64,000 bases of DNA, taken from positions 1 to 64,000 of the forward strand of contig NZ_FQZE01000022.1 of assembly GCF_900141875.1 (NCBI RefSeq), read 5' to 3'. Each line of letters opens with the position of its first letter. The stretch's first letter is position 1. Position numbers and translations under genes: made by a program. Shown piece after piece: positions 1 through 8,865 of the stretch. Under the pieces are notes generated by a model. It saw only the letters and a list, made by a program, of their open reading frames with translations, did no database searches and was not told the origin of the DNA. Source of the DNA: Tangfeifania diversioriginum (lineage in GTDB: Bacteria > Bacteroidota > Bacteroidia > Bacteroidales > Prolixibacteraceae).

Positions 1-132
1 ATGCTATACAAAAGCAAAATACATGCTGATTCATTCAGTAAAATTATTAATGATGAAAAGAAACAATCAATTAGCTATACTTTTTTAACAATGCCAAAAA
101 ATGTTCTGGCTATCCTTGAAAAAATCAAGTAA
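1..132 (+). CDS. C-terminal end of an unidentified protein (partial)
   Basis: An open frame runs from the first base to a TAA at 130-132 (43 residues, ending in AILEKIK). The window begins inside or at the start of it, so the true start cannot be seen; the ATG at base 1 may be an internal methionine. An intrinsic terminator follows directly, which supports a real gene end here. No family is recognisable from this fragment. Confidence 0.45.
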   Translation: MLYKSKIHADSFSKIINDEKKQSISYTFLTMPKNVLAILEKIK

Positions 133-159
133 AAACCGAAATAGGTTTCGGTTTTTTTT
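133..159 (+). terminator. intrinsic terminator
   Basis: Nine-base-pair stem (133-141 with 146-154), four-base loop and a T tract to 159, directly after the stop codon of the partial gene. It separates that gene from the histidine kinase. Confidence 0.8.
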
Positions 160-209
160 ATCACGGTACGGTATAAAATTTATTCTATGGAAAAAACTAA
201 ATTCCTGAA

Positions 210-1352
210 ATGAAAGCTCCGAATAAAAAACGCAAAAACCGATACTTTCATTACCAAAAAGAAATTCTGAACACGATATCCGAACCCGCATCTTTTATTA
301 ACAGAAATTACCGCTATGTTTTTGTAAACAGTGCCTTCAATACTTTTTATAATAAAGAAACCAGCGAAATAATCGGAAAAACCGGGGCAGATATTTTTGG
401 AAAGGATGATTTTGAGTCAAAAATAAAACCACAACTGAATAATTGCCTTGCTGGAGAGCCTGTATTCATGCAGTACGAAGGCGAATTGCCCGGCGGAGAA
501 TTCAAAATATTAAAGCTTAATTTTTATCCACACCTGAAAAGCACCGGCAAAATTGATGGGATAATTTCCACATCTACTGATATTACCGAGCAAAAAAGAG
601 CCGAAAATGCGTTGAGGGAAAACGAAGCCAGGTTGAAAGAATTGAATGCAACCAAGGATAAGCTTTTCTCAATTATAGGGCACGACCTGAAAGGCCCGCT
701 GAACAATATTTTAGGCTTTTCGGAACTTATAGAGGAAGGTTACGACAAACATTCGCCGGAGGATATTCGTCATTACAACAAATTAATTTACCGGCTTTCA
801 CTCACTGTTTCCGACCTGCTTGAAAATTTGCTCACATGGTCGCGGGCACAGCGGCAAAAAATATCAGTAACTCCGCAAAACATTGCCCTCAGCTACATAA
901 TTGCAAAATGTTTTAGTGTGCTGGAGCAAAATGCCATTAAAAAGCAAATCAGGTTAAAAAACAGCGTACACCCCGAAACGATTATTTTTGCCGACGAAGA
1001 AATGATTACAACGGTTATTCGCAACCTCATTTCCAATGCCATAAAATTTACCAACAGGGGCGGCACCATAACCATTTCTACAAAAAATGAAAATGGAAGG
1101 GTTTTGATTGAAATCAGTGATACAGGTATCGGAATTTCAAAAGAGCAACTTTCTCATTTGTTTGAACCCGATGAAAATCATACCAATCTGGGCACCGAAG
1201 GCGAAAAAGGCACAGGACTTGGGTTAATCATCTGCAAAGATTTTATTGAAAAAAACGATGGTAAACTTTCAGTAAGCAGCAAGCCCGGTCAGGGCTCAGT
1301 GTTCACTGTTTCGTTGCCTGCGGAAAAACACGAAACACACAAAGTACAGTAA
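210..1352 (+). CDS. PAS domain sensor histidine kinase
   Basis: This is a 380-residue hybrid-free histidine kinase that would autophosphorylate on His158 and pass phosphate to an unlinked response regulator. An N-terminal PAS domain spans roughly residues 18-128, ending in the usual DITEQKRAE linker. It is followed by HisKA (FSIIGHDLKGPLNN, His158) and a HATPase_c domain with N box (NLISNAIKF), G1 (DTGIGI) and G2 (GTGLGL). No transmembrane segment or signal peptide is visible, so sensing is probably cytoplasmic. The ATG at 210 overlaps the stop of an eight-codon ORF (187-213, MEKTKFLK), which might couple translation. An MFS transporter follows 29 bases later. No cognate regulator lies in the window. 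Confidence 0.9.
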   Translation: MKAPNKKRKNRYFHYQKEILNTISEPASFINRNYRYVFVNSAFNTFYNKETSEIIGKTGADIFGKDDFESKIKPQLNNCLAGEPVFMQYEGELPGGEFKILKLNFYPHLKSTGKIDGIISTSTDITEQKRAENALRENEARLKELNATKDKLFSIIGHDLKGPLNNILGFSELIEEGYDKHSPEDIRHYNKLIYRLSLTVSDLLENLLTWSRAQRQKISVTPQNIALSYIIAKCFSVLEQNAIKKQIRLKNSVHPETIIFADEEMITTVIRNLISNAIKFTNRGGTITISTKNENGRVLIEISDTGIGISKEQLSHLFEPDENHTNLGTEGEKGTGLGLIICKDFIEKNDGKLSVSSKPGQGSVFTVSLPAEKHETHKVQ

Positions 1353-1381
1353 GAATTATTGAGTGACGTAATTCAATATTC

Positions 1382-2704
1382 ATGGACAAAGCAAGAATTT
1401 ACAACCGGCTCGGAAAAATTTACGATCGCATAAACAATGAAGAAGATGCGCGCGTTTGCAAAGATATTCCTGACGATGTCTGCCGGTACACACCGCTGAA
1501 TTATTTCCTCATCATTATAAGCAACACCCTCACCCAGCTTGGCGACGTGCTAAGCAATCCCAAAACTGTTCTTGCCTGGCTGATGAATTATGTAAATGCT
1601 CCTATTTTTTTAATCAGCTTTATTGTTCCTATTCGCGAATCGGGATCCATGCTGCCACAAATAGTAATTGCAAGTTACATCCGCCGCATGCCCGTGCGCA
1701 AATGGGTGTGGGTGGTTGGTTCGCTGCTGCAGTTTGTATCAATTGCCGGAATTGGTATTGTGGCCCTCCATTTCGAAGGCGAAAAAGCAGGATGGTTAAT
1801 CATTCTGTTGCTTATCACTTTCAGCCTTGCGAGGGGGCTTTGCTCGGTGGCCTCTAAAGATGTGCTGGGAAAGACAATACCCAAAACCCGCCGCGGGCGG
1901 TTAAAGGGATATGCATCATCCTTTTCGGGTGTGCTGGTAATTGTAGCCGGTTTGTTTATGATTTTTAAAACAAACAGCGATACAGGGATTGAATTTTACG
2001 GGATCGTCCTGTTTTTTGCCGCCAGCCTTTGGGTTTTGGCTGCTGCGGTTTATTCAGGAATTAAAGAATACAGCGGAGAAACAGCCGGCGGCGGCAATGC
2101 GCTAAAAGAAGCTTTCGACCGTCTCAATATTCTGAAAAAAGATAAACCTTTCCGAAACTTTGTCATATCACGCTCACTGCTTTTGAGTTCTGCACTTACC
2201 GCTCCTTTTTATGTCGTCCTGGCTCAAAACCAACTGGGCACCGACATTTATATTTTAGGCCTTTTTATAATTGCCAACGGAATTGCTTCATCCGTCAGTG
2301 CTCCGTTTTGGGGGAAAATGGCCGACACATCGAGTAAAGGTGTTATGGTGAAAGCCGCCATTATTACGTCAGCTCTCGGAATTTTGGTTTTTGCAGTTAT
2401 CAGCTGGGTACCGTTTTTAAGGGAAAGCAGCTGGTTTTATCCGTTTACATTTTTTATTCTGGGAATAGCCCACAGCGGCGTCCGCCTGGGCCGGAAAACC
2501 TATATTGTTGATTTGGCCGGCGGAAACAAACGCACCGACTACGTAGCTGTGAGCAACACAGTTATAGGAGTAATTCTTTTGATAACCGGAGGAATCAGCG
2601 CGCTTGTTTCATTAATATCTGTGGAAGGAATTATCCTGGTGCTTTCATTTTTTGGAATTGCCGGAGCATGGACAAGCTCCCGGTTGCCCGATGTGGAAGA
2701 TTAA
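1382..2704 (+). CDS. MFS transporter
   Basis: A 440-residue polytopic inner-membrane protein whose hydrophobic segments are spread over the whole length, with a central cytoplasmic loop near residues 235-255, as in major facilitator superfamily carriers. A motif-A-like segment SYIRRMPVRKW lies near residue 98, and the second half repeats it as WGKMADTSSKG. The first 45 residues are hydrophilic and unusual in length. The substrate cannot be told from sequence. The gene sits 29 bases after the PAS kinase and may be co-transcribed with it. Confidence 0.8.
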   Translation: MDKARIYNRLGKIYDRINNEEDARVCKDIPDDVCRYTPLNYFLIIISNTLTQLGDVLSNPKTVLAWLMNYVNAPIFLISFIVPIRESGSMLPQIVIASYIRRMPVRKWVWVVGSLLQFVSIAGIGIVALHFEGEKAGWLIILLLITFSLARGLCSVASKDVLGKTIPKTRRGRLKGYASSFSGVLVIVAGLFMIFKTNSDTGIEFYGIVLFFAASLWVLAAAVYSGIKEYSGETAGGGNALKEAFDRLNILKKDKPFRNFVISRSLLLSSALTAPFYVVLAQNQLGTDIYILGLFIIANGIASSVSAPFWGKMADTSSKGVMVKAAIITSALGILVFAVISWVPFLRESSWFYPFTFFILGIAHSGVRLGRKTYIVDLAGGNKRTDYVAVSNTVIGVILLITGGISALVSLISVEGIILVLSFFGIAGAWTSSRLPDVED

Positions 2705-2766
2705 AAAATCCGTTCCTCCAAAACAATTAATTTATCAATAAAAAGTTTTAATAAGAATTGGATTAT

Positions 2767-2774
2767 TAGTTTTG
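2767..2774 (+). promoter_or_regulatory. -7 box of a Bacteroidetes-type promoter
   Basis: Exact TAnnTTTG (TAGTTTTG) six bases before the receptor ATG at 2781. The -33 region (around 2745) is T-rich but lacks a clear TTG. The short distance implies little or no 5' leader. Confidence 0.5.
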
Positions 2775-2780
2775 TGCCCG

Positions 2781-5198
2781 ATGTTTAAAATTCAACATAC
2801 AATTTTATTGATTTTATTTGTTTTGTCGGCTATTCATTCAACCGGACAAAGCAGTAACGCCACATTCCGCGGATTGGTTACCGATCAGCACGGAAACCCG
2901 CTCGACATGGTAAACATTGGTCTGAAAGACTACCCGCTGGGCACCAGCTCAAACCGCGAAGGAAAATTCCTGTTACGCATTCCGGCAGACAAAGAAATTG
3001 TCATTATATTTTCATCACTGGGCTATGAATCAGTGTCCGATACCATAAATGCCAGTGCCGAAGAAAATGTGTACCGGGAAATCACCCTGAATTCAACCAA
3101 TCTTCAGCTGGCCGAAGTGGTGGTTACCGAGCAGCGCCGCCGGAGTGGCAATGTAACCCGACTCGATCCTAAATTCACAGGCGTAATGCCCGATGCGGCT
3201 ACCGGTGGTGTGGAAGCGCTGATTAAAACACTGCCCGGCGTTTCTTCCAATAACGAGCTGAGTTCGCAATACACGGTTCGTGGTGGTAATTTCGATGAAA
3301 ATATGGTGTATGTAAACGACATTGAAATCTACCGTCCGTTTCTCATTCGTGCCGGCCAGCAGGAAGGCCTCAGTTTTATCAACAGCGATATGGTTTCTAC
3401 CATTGAATTTTCATCGGGTGGGTTCAGTGCCAAATACGGCGATAAAATGTCGTCGGTACTCGATATAAAATACCGAAAACCCAGCCAGTTCAGAGGTTCG
3501 GCATCAATGAGTTTACTCGGCGCAACTGCCCATTTCGAAGATGTTGCACTGAAAGGAAAGCTTTCGCACATTTCGGGAATTCGCTACAAAACCAATCGTT
3601 ATATGCTGGGCGGGCTCGACGAAAAAGGAAATTACAACCCGCAGTTTGTCGATTTTCAAACCTACATCACCTATCAGTTTTCTGAAAAATTCAACATCTC
3701 GTTTCTGGGAAATGCCGCACAAAATCAATATCAGTTTATACCACAAACCCGCAAAACAACATTCGGCACGTGGCAAAACCCACTCAACACCACCATATTT
3801 TTCGAAGGACAGGAGATTGACGATTTTAAAACTTATCTCGGGGCACTTTCGGCCAACTACCATCCCAACCTGAACCTGAACCTGAAATTTAGTGCATCGG
3901 CTTTTAAAACTTCAGAAAAAGAAACCTACGATATTCTCGGGCAGTATTACCTCAACCAGTTGGAACGAAACATGTCTTCAGAAGAATTTGGCGACAGCAT
4001 CCTCAACCTGGGGGTTGGCTCATTTTTAAACCATGCCCGCAATACTCTCAATGCCCATGTGTTCAGCTTTTCACACAGAGGGGCTTTCAATTCCGAAAAT
4101 CACCTGGTAAACTGGGGACTGAAATTTCAGCACGAAAAGTTTGAAAGCAAAATAAATGAGTGGATTTACCGCGATTCAACCGGTTATTCCCTTCCCTACT
4201 CCGACTCGGAAGTTTTGCTCTACTACACCCTGAACAGCGCAAACAAAATCAGCTCCAACCGCCTGACCGGTTTTGTACAGGACACCTGGAGCCTGCCGGT
4301 GAGCTCGGGCGATTTATACCTCAATGGCGGTGTGCGGTTTAATTACTGGGATTTTAATGATGAGTTACTTATCAGTCCGCGCGCATCAGTAAGTTTTTAC
4401 CCCGCCTGGAAACACAAAATGTCATTCAGTCTTTCGGCGGGGATGTACCACCAGTCGCCGTTTTTCAAAGAACTGAAAACCCGTGACGGGAGCATCAATT
4501 ACAACTCAAAGGCACAACGTTCATTTCAGATAGTGGCAGGTTCCGATTTGCTGTTTACAGCCTGGGACCGTCCTTTCCGGTTTACCACCGAAGCATACTA
4601 CAAGTGGCTGAGCCGGCTGGTTCCCTACCAGATTGACAATGTTCAGATTCGCTACCTTGCCGACCAGGAAGCAAAAGGCTACGCCACCGGAATCGATATG
4701 AAAATTAACGGCGAATTTGTGAGTGGCGTGCAATCGTGGGCCAGCCTTTCGCTCCTTGAAACCAAAGAAAATATCTTTAATGACGGACACGGATACATTC
4801 CGCGCCCCACCGACCAGTGGGTAAATTTCAGCCTGTTTTTTCAGGATTACCTCCCGGGAAACCCCTCGTGGAAAATGCATCTTTCCGGATTTTACGGTGC
4901 CCGGCTGCCCACCGGCCCGCCTAATTCCGAACGGTACGAAGATGTTTTCAGAATGCCGCCCTATCGCCGCATCGACCTCGGTTTTTCAAAAGTCCTCATA
5001 AGTGCCGCCCGGCCGGTTAAACACAACTTCCTCAGGCATGTCAACGATATGTCGCTCAGCCTCGAAGTATTTAACCTGTTAAATATTAAAAATACCATTT
5101 CCTACTTTTGGGTATCGAGTATTTACGGCGACCAGTTTGCAGTGCCCAACTACCTCACCGACCGGAAATTCAATTTAAAACTGACAGTTAAATTTTGA
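2781..5198 (+). CDS. TonB-dependent outer-membrane receptor with carboxypeptidase-like N-terminal domain
   Basis: An 805-residue outer-membrane receptor. It opens with a signal peptide (MFKIQHTILLILFVLSAIH, cleavage near STGQ). A CarboxypepD_reg-like beta-sandwich follows at about residues 28-105 (GLVTDQHGNPLDMVNI), then a TonB plug at about 125-215 (LPGVSSNNELSSQYTVRGG, YVNDIEIYRP), then a long barrel ending in the C-terminal aromatic residue (LKLTVKF). No SusD partner lies next to it, so it is not a typical polysaccharide-utilisation pair; the ligand is unknown. The ATG at 2781 was chosen because an upstream TTG lies inside the -7 box and the ATG gives a clean signal peptide. Confidence 0.88.
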   Translation: MFKIQHTILLILFVLSAIHSTGQSSNATFRGLVTDQHGNPLDMVNIGLKDYPLGTSSNREGKFLLRIPADKEIVIIFSSLGYESVSDTINASAEENVYREITLNSTNLQLAEVVVTEQRRRSGNVTRLDPKFTGVMPDAATGGVEALIKTLPGVSSNNELSSQYTVRGGNFDENMVYVNDIEIYRPFLIRAGQQEGLSFINSDMVSTIEFSSGGFSAKYGDKMSSVLDIKYRKPSQFRGSASMSLLGATAHFEDVALKGKLSHISGIRYKTNRYMLGGLDEKGNYNPQFVDFQTYITYQFSEKFNISFLGNAAQNQYQFIPQTRKTTFGTWQNPLNTTIFFEGQEIDDFKTYLGALSANYHPNLNLNLKFSASAFKTSEKETYDILGQYYLNQLERNMSSEEFGDSILNLGVGSFLNHARNTLNAHVFSFSHRGAFNSENHLVNWGLKFQHEKFESKINEWIYRDSTGYSLPYSDSEVLLYYTLNSANKISSNRLTGFVQDTWSLPVSSGDLYLNGGVRFNYWDFNDELLISPRASVSFYPAWKHKMSFSLSAGMYHQSPFFKELKTRDGSINYNSKAQRSFQIVAGSDLLFTAWDRPFRFTTEAYYKWLSRLVPYQIDNVQIRYLADQEAKGYATGIDMKINGEFVSGVQSWASLSLLETKENIFNDGHGYIPRPTDQWVNFSLFFQDYLPGNPSWKMHLSGFYGARLPTGPPNSERYEDVFRMPPYRRIDLGFSKVLISAARPVKHNFLRHVNDMSLSLEVFNLLNIKNTISYFWVSSIYGDQFAVPNYLTDRKFNLKLTVKF

Positions 5199-5211
5199 GA
5201 GATTGTTTTCA

Positions 5212-5242
5212 TTGTTTTGGCAGAGAATAGGTGTTATATTTG
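5212..5242 (+). promoter_or_regulatory. promoter of the HEPN/MNT pair
   Basis: TTG (5212-5214), 20-base spacer and an exact -7 box TATATTTG (5235-5242), only four bases before the ATG at 5247. The transcript would start at or next to the start codon. Confidence 0.6.
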
Positions 5243-5246
5243 TTCT

Positions 5247-5570
5247 ATGACTGACAGAGAATTAAATATCGCCCGCGAAATTAATAATCGAATCAAAAAA
5301 AAAGATTCAAACGCAAGCGTAATTTTATTTGGTTCGCATGCCAGAGGAAAAGCAAACTCCGAATCAGACTGGGATATTTTAATACTTATTGATTCCCCCA
5401 AAACTGATCGATCTGTTGAAATGAAGTACAGAAATGAATTATTCAACTTAGAACTTGAACTGGGTGAGCCAATATCCACTTTAATATACTCCAAAGAAGA
5501 GTGGTACAAAAAATATTCTAAAACACCTCTTTTTGAAAATATTGAAAACGAAGGGATAGTACTTTCATGA
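5247..5570 (+). CDS. mntA: MNT-domain nucleotidyltransferase, probable MntA-type antitoxin
   Basis: A 107-residue minimal nucleotidyltransferase. It carries the family signature GS-x10-DxD (GSHARGKANSESDWD), with the metal-binding aspartates in SDWDIL. In characterised pairs (type VII toxin-antitoxin) the MNT protein neutralises the HEPN ribonuclease by adding AMP groups to a tyrosine. The next gene starts inside this stop codon (ATGA overlap, 5567-5570), the usual translational coupling of such pairs. The start at 5247 is preferred because the promoter -7 box ends at 5242 and would lie within a longer version. The pair is more AT-rich than its neighbours, consistent with transfer. Confidence 0.85.
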   Translation: MTDRELNIAREINNRIKKKDSNASVILFGSHARGKANSESDWDILILIDSPKTDRSVEMKYRNELFNLELELGEPISTLIYSKEEWYKKYSKTPLFENIENEGIVLS

Positions 5571-5965
5571 ACGAATTTCAAAACGATTATATCAATTACA
5601 GACTTGAAAAGGCCAAAGAGTTATTTCAAGATGCTGAATTATTAGCTCAAAATAATAGATGGAATTCCTGCATTAACAGATTGTATTATTCATCATTTCA
5701 TCTGGTAAATGCTTTACTGTTTAAGCAAGGAATCAAAACAAAATCGCATGAAGGCTTAAAAACAAAATTTCTTCAGCTTTATGTAAAAAATAAAATTATT
5801 GATACTGAATTAGGAAAACTTTACTCGCTCTTAATTGACTGGAGACAAGAAAGTGAATATTCTGTTTATGTGGAATTTAAAGAACAAGATGTTTTACCGC
5901 TACTCGTAAGAGTTAAAAAATTGAACGAAGTTCTCGTTAACTTAATTGAAAAAGAAAAAGATTAA
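5567..5965 (+). CDS. hepT: HEPN domain protein, probable HepT-type RNase toxin
   Basis: A 132-residue all-helical HEPN protein. The RNase motif R-x4-6-H is visible as RLYYSSFH, near residue 39. It overlaps the MNT gene by four bases. In the family this would be a homodimeric RNase that cleaves RNA when the MNT partner is lost. In the best-known pairs a tyrosine just after the histidine is AMPylated; here residues after His are LVN, so the acceptor would have to be one of the two tyrosines inside the motif. Activity as a toxin is inferred from family and gene order. Confidence 0.8.
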   Translation: MNEFQNDYINYRLEKAKELFQDAELLAQNNRWNSCINRLYYSSFHLVNALLFKQGIKTKSHEGLKTKFLQLYVKNKIIDTELGKLYSLLIDWRQESEYSVYVEFKEQDVLPLLVRVKKLNEVLVNLIEKEKD

Positions 5966-5983
5966 AAATTCTTGCTAAAAAAC

Positions 5984-6772
5984 ATGCAGTACACAATTTT
6001 TCAGATTGACGCGTTTACCGACAACGTTTTTAAAGGCAATCCGGCAGCAGTAGTTCCGCTGGAAAAATGGCTGCCCGATGAAGTGATGCAGAAAATTGCA
6101 ATGGAAAATAACTTGTCGGAAACGGCCTTTTTTGTTCCCACACACAATGGTTATCATATTCGCTGGTTCACACCATTAACAGAAGTAAATTTATGCGGAC
6201 ATGCCACACTGGCCAGTGCACATGTGCTCTTCAATCACTTGGGATTCAATAAAAAAGAAATAAAATTTGAATCAAAAACGGGTGAATTGACCGTTAAAAA
6301 AGAAGGCCAGTTTATTGTGCTCAATTTCCCGGTTTCGGAGCTAAAAGAAATTGAACTGCCACAAAATATTAAGCAGGCTTTTGGCAAACGCCCTGTGAAA
6401 TGTTTCAAAGGCCGCGAAGATTTGTTGTTTGAATTTAACAACGAAGCCGATATTAAAAACCTGCAACCCGACTTTCAGTTCATGAAAACGCTCGACACCC
6501 GAGGCATAACTGCTACAGCTGCCGCTACTTCTGAAAAATATGATTTTGTATCACGCTTTTTTGCTCCCATCGAAGGAATAAACGAGGATCCGGTTACCGG
6601 TTCGGCTCATACCATGCTCATTCCTTTCTGGGCAAAAAAACTTGGCAAAACCGAATTGATGGCCAAACAGATTTCGGCTCGCGGAGGTGTGCTGCACTGC
6701 AAACTCCTGGGAGAACGAGTTGAAATTGGTGGCCAGGCCATAACCTATCTACAGGGGGAAATTTTTGTTTAA
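5984..6772 (+). CDS. PhzF family isomerase/epimerase-like protein
   Basis: A 262-residue PhzF-fold protein (two diaminopimelate-epimerase-like halves). Recognisable landmarks are QIDAFTDNVFKGNPAAVV at the N-terminus, the catalytic-glutamate segment NNLSETAFF, and EDPVTGSAH in the second half. In PhzF itself the glutamate drives isomerisation in phenazine synthesis, but most homologues have unknown substrates and no phenazine genes are nearby. The ATG at 5984 starts exactly at the conserved MQYTIFQ. It lies 18 bases after the HEPN gene and may be read from the same promoter. Confidence 0.85.
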   Translation: MQYTIFQIDAFTDNVFKGNPAAVVPLEKWLPDEVMQKIAMENNLSETAFFVPTHNGYHIRWFTPLTEVNLCGHATLASAHVLFNHLGFNKKEIKFESKTGELTVKKEGQFIVLNFPVSELKEIELPQNIKQAFGKRPVKCFKGREDLLFEFNNEADIKNLQPDFQFMKTLDTRGITATAAATSEKYDFVSRFFAPIEGINEDPVTGSAHTMLIPFWAKKLGKTELMAKQISARGGVLHCKLLGERVEIGGQAITYLQGEIFV

Positions 6773-6941
6773 CCCCGCAATTGAAAAATTCGTTACCAAA
6801 AAAACTTCAGCATCCGGATTCAAAATTGACAAAACCACCCACTGCTTAACGAAATGTTAATTTATAGCTGCATTAAATAAAAACTTTTGTTTATTTAACC
6901 CAAACCCTTATTTTATTACCTCAAATCTTAAAAATTAAAAC

Positions 6942-7871
6942 ATGGAAAAATTTTTTTCTAATGAATTTTGGGAAACGTTGATTGCGGGTGCCCGCGAATG
7001 GATAGTCACAGAATTACCCGGATTGCTGATTATTATTGTTGTAATGCTGATAATTTTCAAAACTTTTTCATTTACGCTGAAAAAGGTTAAAATGAGACTG
7101 ATTGCCCGGGCAGGTAAAGCAAAAGATAAAGATGCCGGAGAAGTTGAAAAAAGAATTAACACCCTGGTTGACATCCTCAAAGGCATTGTAAAAATTGTGT
7201 TGTGGACCATCTTTATAATGATTGCATTGAAAAAATTTGGTGTGGATATTGGCCCCATCCTGGCTAGTGTGGGAATTATTGGCGTGGCTGTTGGTTTTGG
7301 AGCACAGGAACTGGTGCGCGATTTTATTTCCGGATTTTTTATTTTGCTCGAAAACCAGGTGCGCACCGGCGACGTAGCAGCTATTAACGGAACCGGCGGA
7401 CTCGTGGAAAAAATTGAAATGCGAACCATTACTTTGCGCGATTTTTCAGGAACAGTGCATGTATTTCAGAACGGAAAAATCAACACACTCTCCAATATGA
7501 CCCGCGAATGGTCGGCAATGGTGTTCGATGTGGGCGTGGCGTATAAAGAAAATGTGGATACTGTAATGGAGGTAATGCGCGAAGTGGGCGAAGACCTTCA
7601 AAACGATGCCAATTTCAAAAAAGCATTTTTTGAACCCATTGAAATTTTTGGCCTCGACCAGTTTGGCGACAGCGCTCTGGTGATAAAAGCACGGATAAAA
7701 ACAAAACCCAGCCAGCAATGGACAATTGGCCGCGAATATCGCCGCCGCCTGAAAGCAGCTTTCGATGCACGAAATATTGAAATCCCATTCCCGCATACTA
7801 CTGTTTACTGGGGAGAGGAAATCAATCCGCTGAAGCTGGATGTGAATCAAACATCTGCCGCGAAGAATTAA
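6942..7871 (+). CDS. MscS family mechanosensitive channel
   Basis: A 309-residue small-conductance channel. Hydrophobic helices lie at about residues 22-45 and 75-100. The pore helix TM3 is the Gly/Ala-rich ILASVGIIGVAVGFGAQ, followed by the hinge helix LVRDFISGFFILLE. The cytoplasmic beta domain follows (residues about 145-205), then the alpha/beta cage to the end. It would open under membrane tension to release solutes after osmotic downshock. It stands alone: 169 bases of AT-rich spacer upstream and a terminator downstream. Confidence 0.9.
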   Translation: MEKFFSNEFWETLIAGAREWIVTELPGLLIIIVVMLIIFKTFSFTLKKVKMRLIARAGKAKDKDAGEVEKRINTLVDILKGIVKIVLWTIFIMIALKKFGVDIGPILASVGIIGVAVGFGAQELVRDFISGFFILLENQVRTGDVAAINGTGGLVEKIEMRTITLRDFSGTVHVFQNGKINTLSNMTREWSAMVFDVGVAYKENVDTVMEVMREVGEDLQNDANFKKAFFEPIEIFGLDQFGDSALVIKARIKTKPSQQWTIGREYRRRLKAAFDARNIEIPFPHTTVYWGEEINPLKLDVNQTSAAKN

Positions 7872-7880
7872 AAACAAAAC

Positions 7881-7951
7881 GTTGATTTTCAAAATCAACA
7901 CGACAAAAAACATAAAAAACCCTGTGATTTTTGTTAACCACAGGGTTTTTT
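7881..7951. terminator. bidirectional terminator between convergent genes
   Basis: Two stacked hairpins. The first is GTTGATTTT/AAAATCAAC (7881-7899, one-base centre). The second has a 12-bp stem AAAAACCCTGTG/CACAGGGTTTTT (7915-7926 with 7939-7950). The flanking A and T runs serve both the MscS gene and the leftward thioredoxin gene. Confidence 0.85.
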
Positions 7952-7980
7952 ATGTGCCTTCGAATATCTATACTTAAAAG

Positions 7981-8400
7981 TCACGCACGCAATTGTTCCA
8001 CCTGTTTCATGATATGTTTTTTGGGTTTTACCCCAACAATCCGTTTCACTTCCACTCCATCCTGAAAAACAAGAAGCGTGGGAATATTGCGAACTTTGAA
8101 TTTTTTAGCCAGGTATTGCTGCTGATCGACATTCACTTTCCCAATGGTGATATCGTCTTCCGATTCGGCAATATCGTTCAGGATTGGCGCTACCATTTTA
8201 CAGGGATTGCACCAGGGCGCCCAAAAATCGACCAGCGTAATTCCCCTGCGGATGGCCGGCTTAAAATTTTTCTTGCCAAGTTGAATGATTTTTTTGCTGT
8301 CTTCCACCGGTTTGGCATTTTTCATCCGGTAAAAATTAAAGGTTATCAACCCGATTAAAGCAACCAAAACGGCAAGTATTATAATTAGAGTTGTTGACAT
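7981..8400 (-). CDS. membrane-anchored thioredoxin
   Basis: A 139-residue thioredoxin with an N-terminal membrane anchor (residues about 4-23, TTLIIILAVLVALIGLI) and a thioredoxin fold from about residue 38. The active site is WCNPC instead of the common WCGPC, which would shift the redox potential. The cis-proline segment is RNIPTLLVF. Topology (reduced domain inside or outside) cannot be fixed, though the positive residues after the helix suggest the domain may be cytoplasmic. It is the last gene of the leftward redox operon with OsmC and thioredoxin reductase. Confidence 0.88.
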   Translation of the reverse strand: MSTTLIIILAVLVALIGLITFNFYRMKNAKPVEDSKKIIQLGKKNFKPAIRRGITLVDFWAPWCNPCKMVAPILNDIAESEDDITIGKVNVDQQQYLAKKFKVRNIPTLLVFQDGVEVKRIVGVKPKKHIMKQVEQLRA

Positions 8401-8412
8401 ATCTGTTTGTTT

Positions 8413-8832
8413 TTATTCTGTAACTTTTATTTCTGAAGTGAGTTCCATTGCCTGGCGGTAGGTGGCACTCACTCCGCAGTAGCGCTCTTCGGAAAGGCTG
8501 ACTGCTTTTTTAAGTTTTTCCATTGGCAAATCTTTGCCCTTAAACTCATAAATCACGTGCATTTTCGAAAATTGTTTCGGATGTTCCTCTGTTAAATCGC
8601 CCTCAACAGTTACGTTAAAATCTTCCACTTCCACACGCATTTTTTTGAGAATAGAAACCACGTCCATTCCGGTGCAACCGGCCAGCGCTGTCATCATCAG
8701 CGGTTTTGGGCGTGGCCCGCGGTCTTCGCCACCCACTTTTTCGGCAGCGTCGAGTGTAATTTTATGTCCGTTTACTTCGGCCGAAAAAGCCATCTTCTCC
8801 AGCCAGCTTACTTTTACTTGTTCTTTTGCCAT
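8413..8832 (-). CDS. OsmC family peroxiredoxin
   Basis: A 139-residue OsmC/Ohr-superfamily protein. Both conserved cysteines are present, in ALAGCTGMDVV and RYCGVSATY, so peroxide or organic hydroperoxide reduction by a thiol mechanism is expected. It lies 12 bases before the membrane thioredoxin in the same direction, a plausible electron donor. It belongs to the YhfA-like branch rather than true Ohr, judged from the short N-terminus, though subfamily is uncertain. Confidence 0.88.
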   Translation of the reverse strand: MAKEQVKVSWLEKMAFSAEVNGHKITLDAAEKVGGEDRGPRPKPLMMTALAGCTGMDVVSILKKMRVEVEDFNVTVEGDLTEEHPKQFSKMHVIYEFKGKDLPMEKLKKAVSLSEERYCGVSATYRQAMELTSEIKVTE

Positions 8833-8865
8833 ATCTTATTTCCTTTCAAAATTCAAAATTAATAT

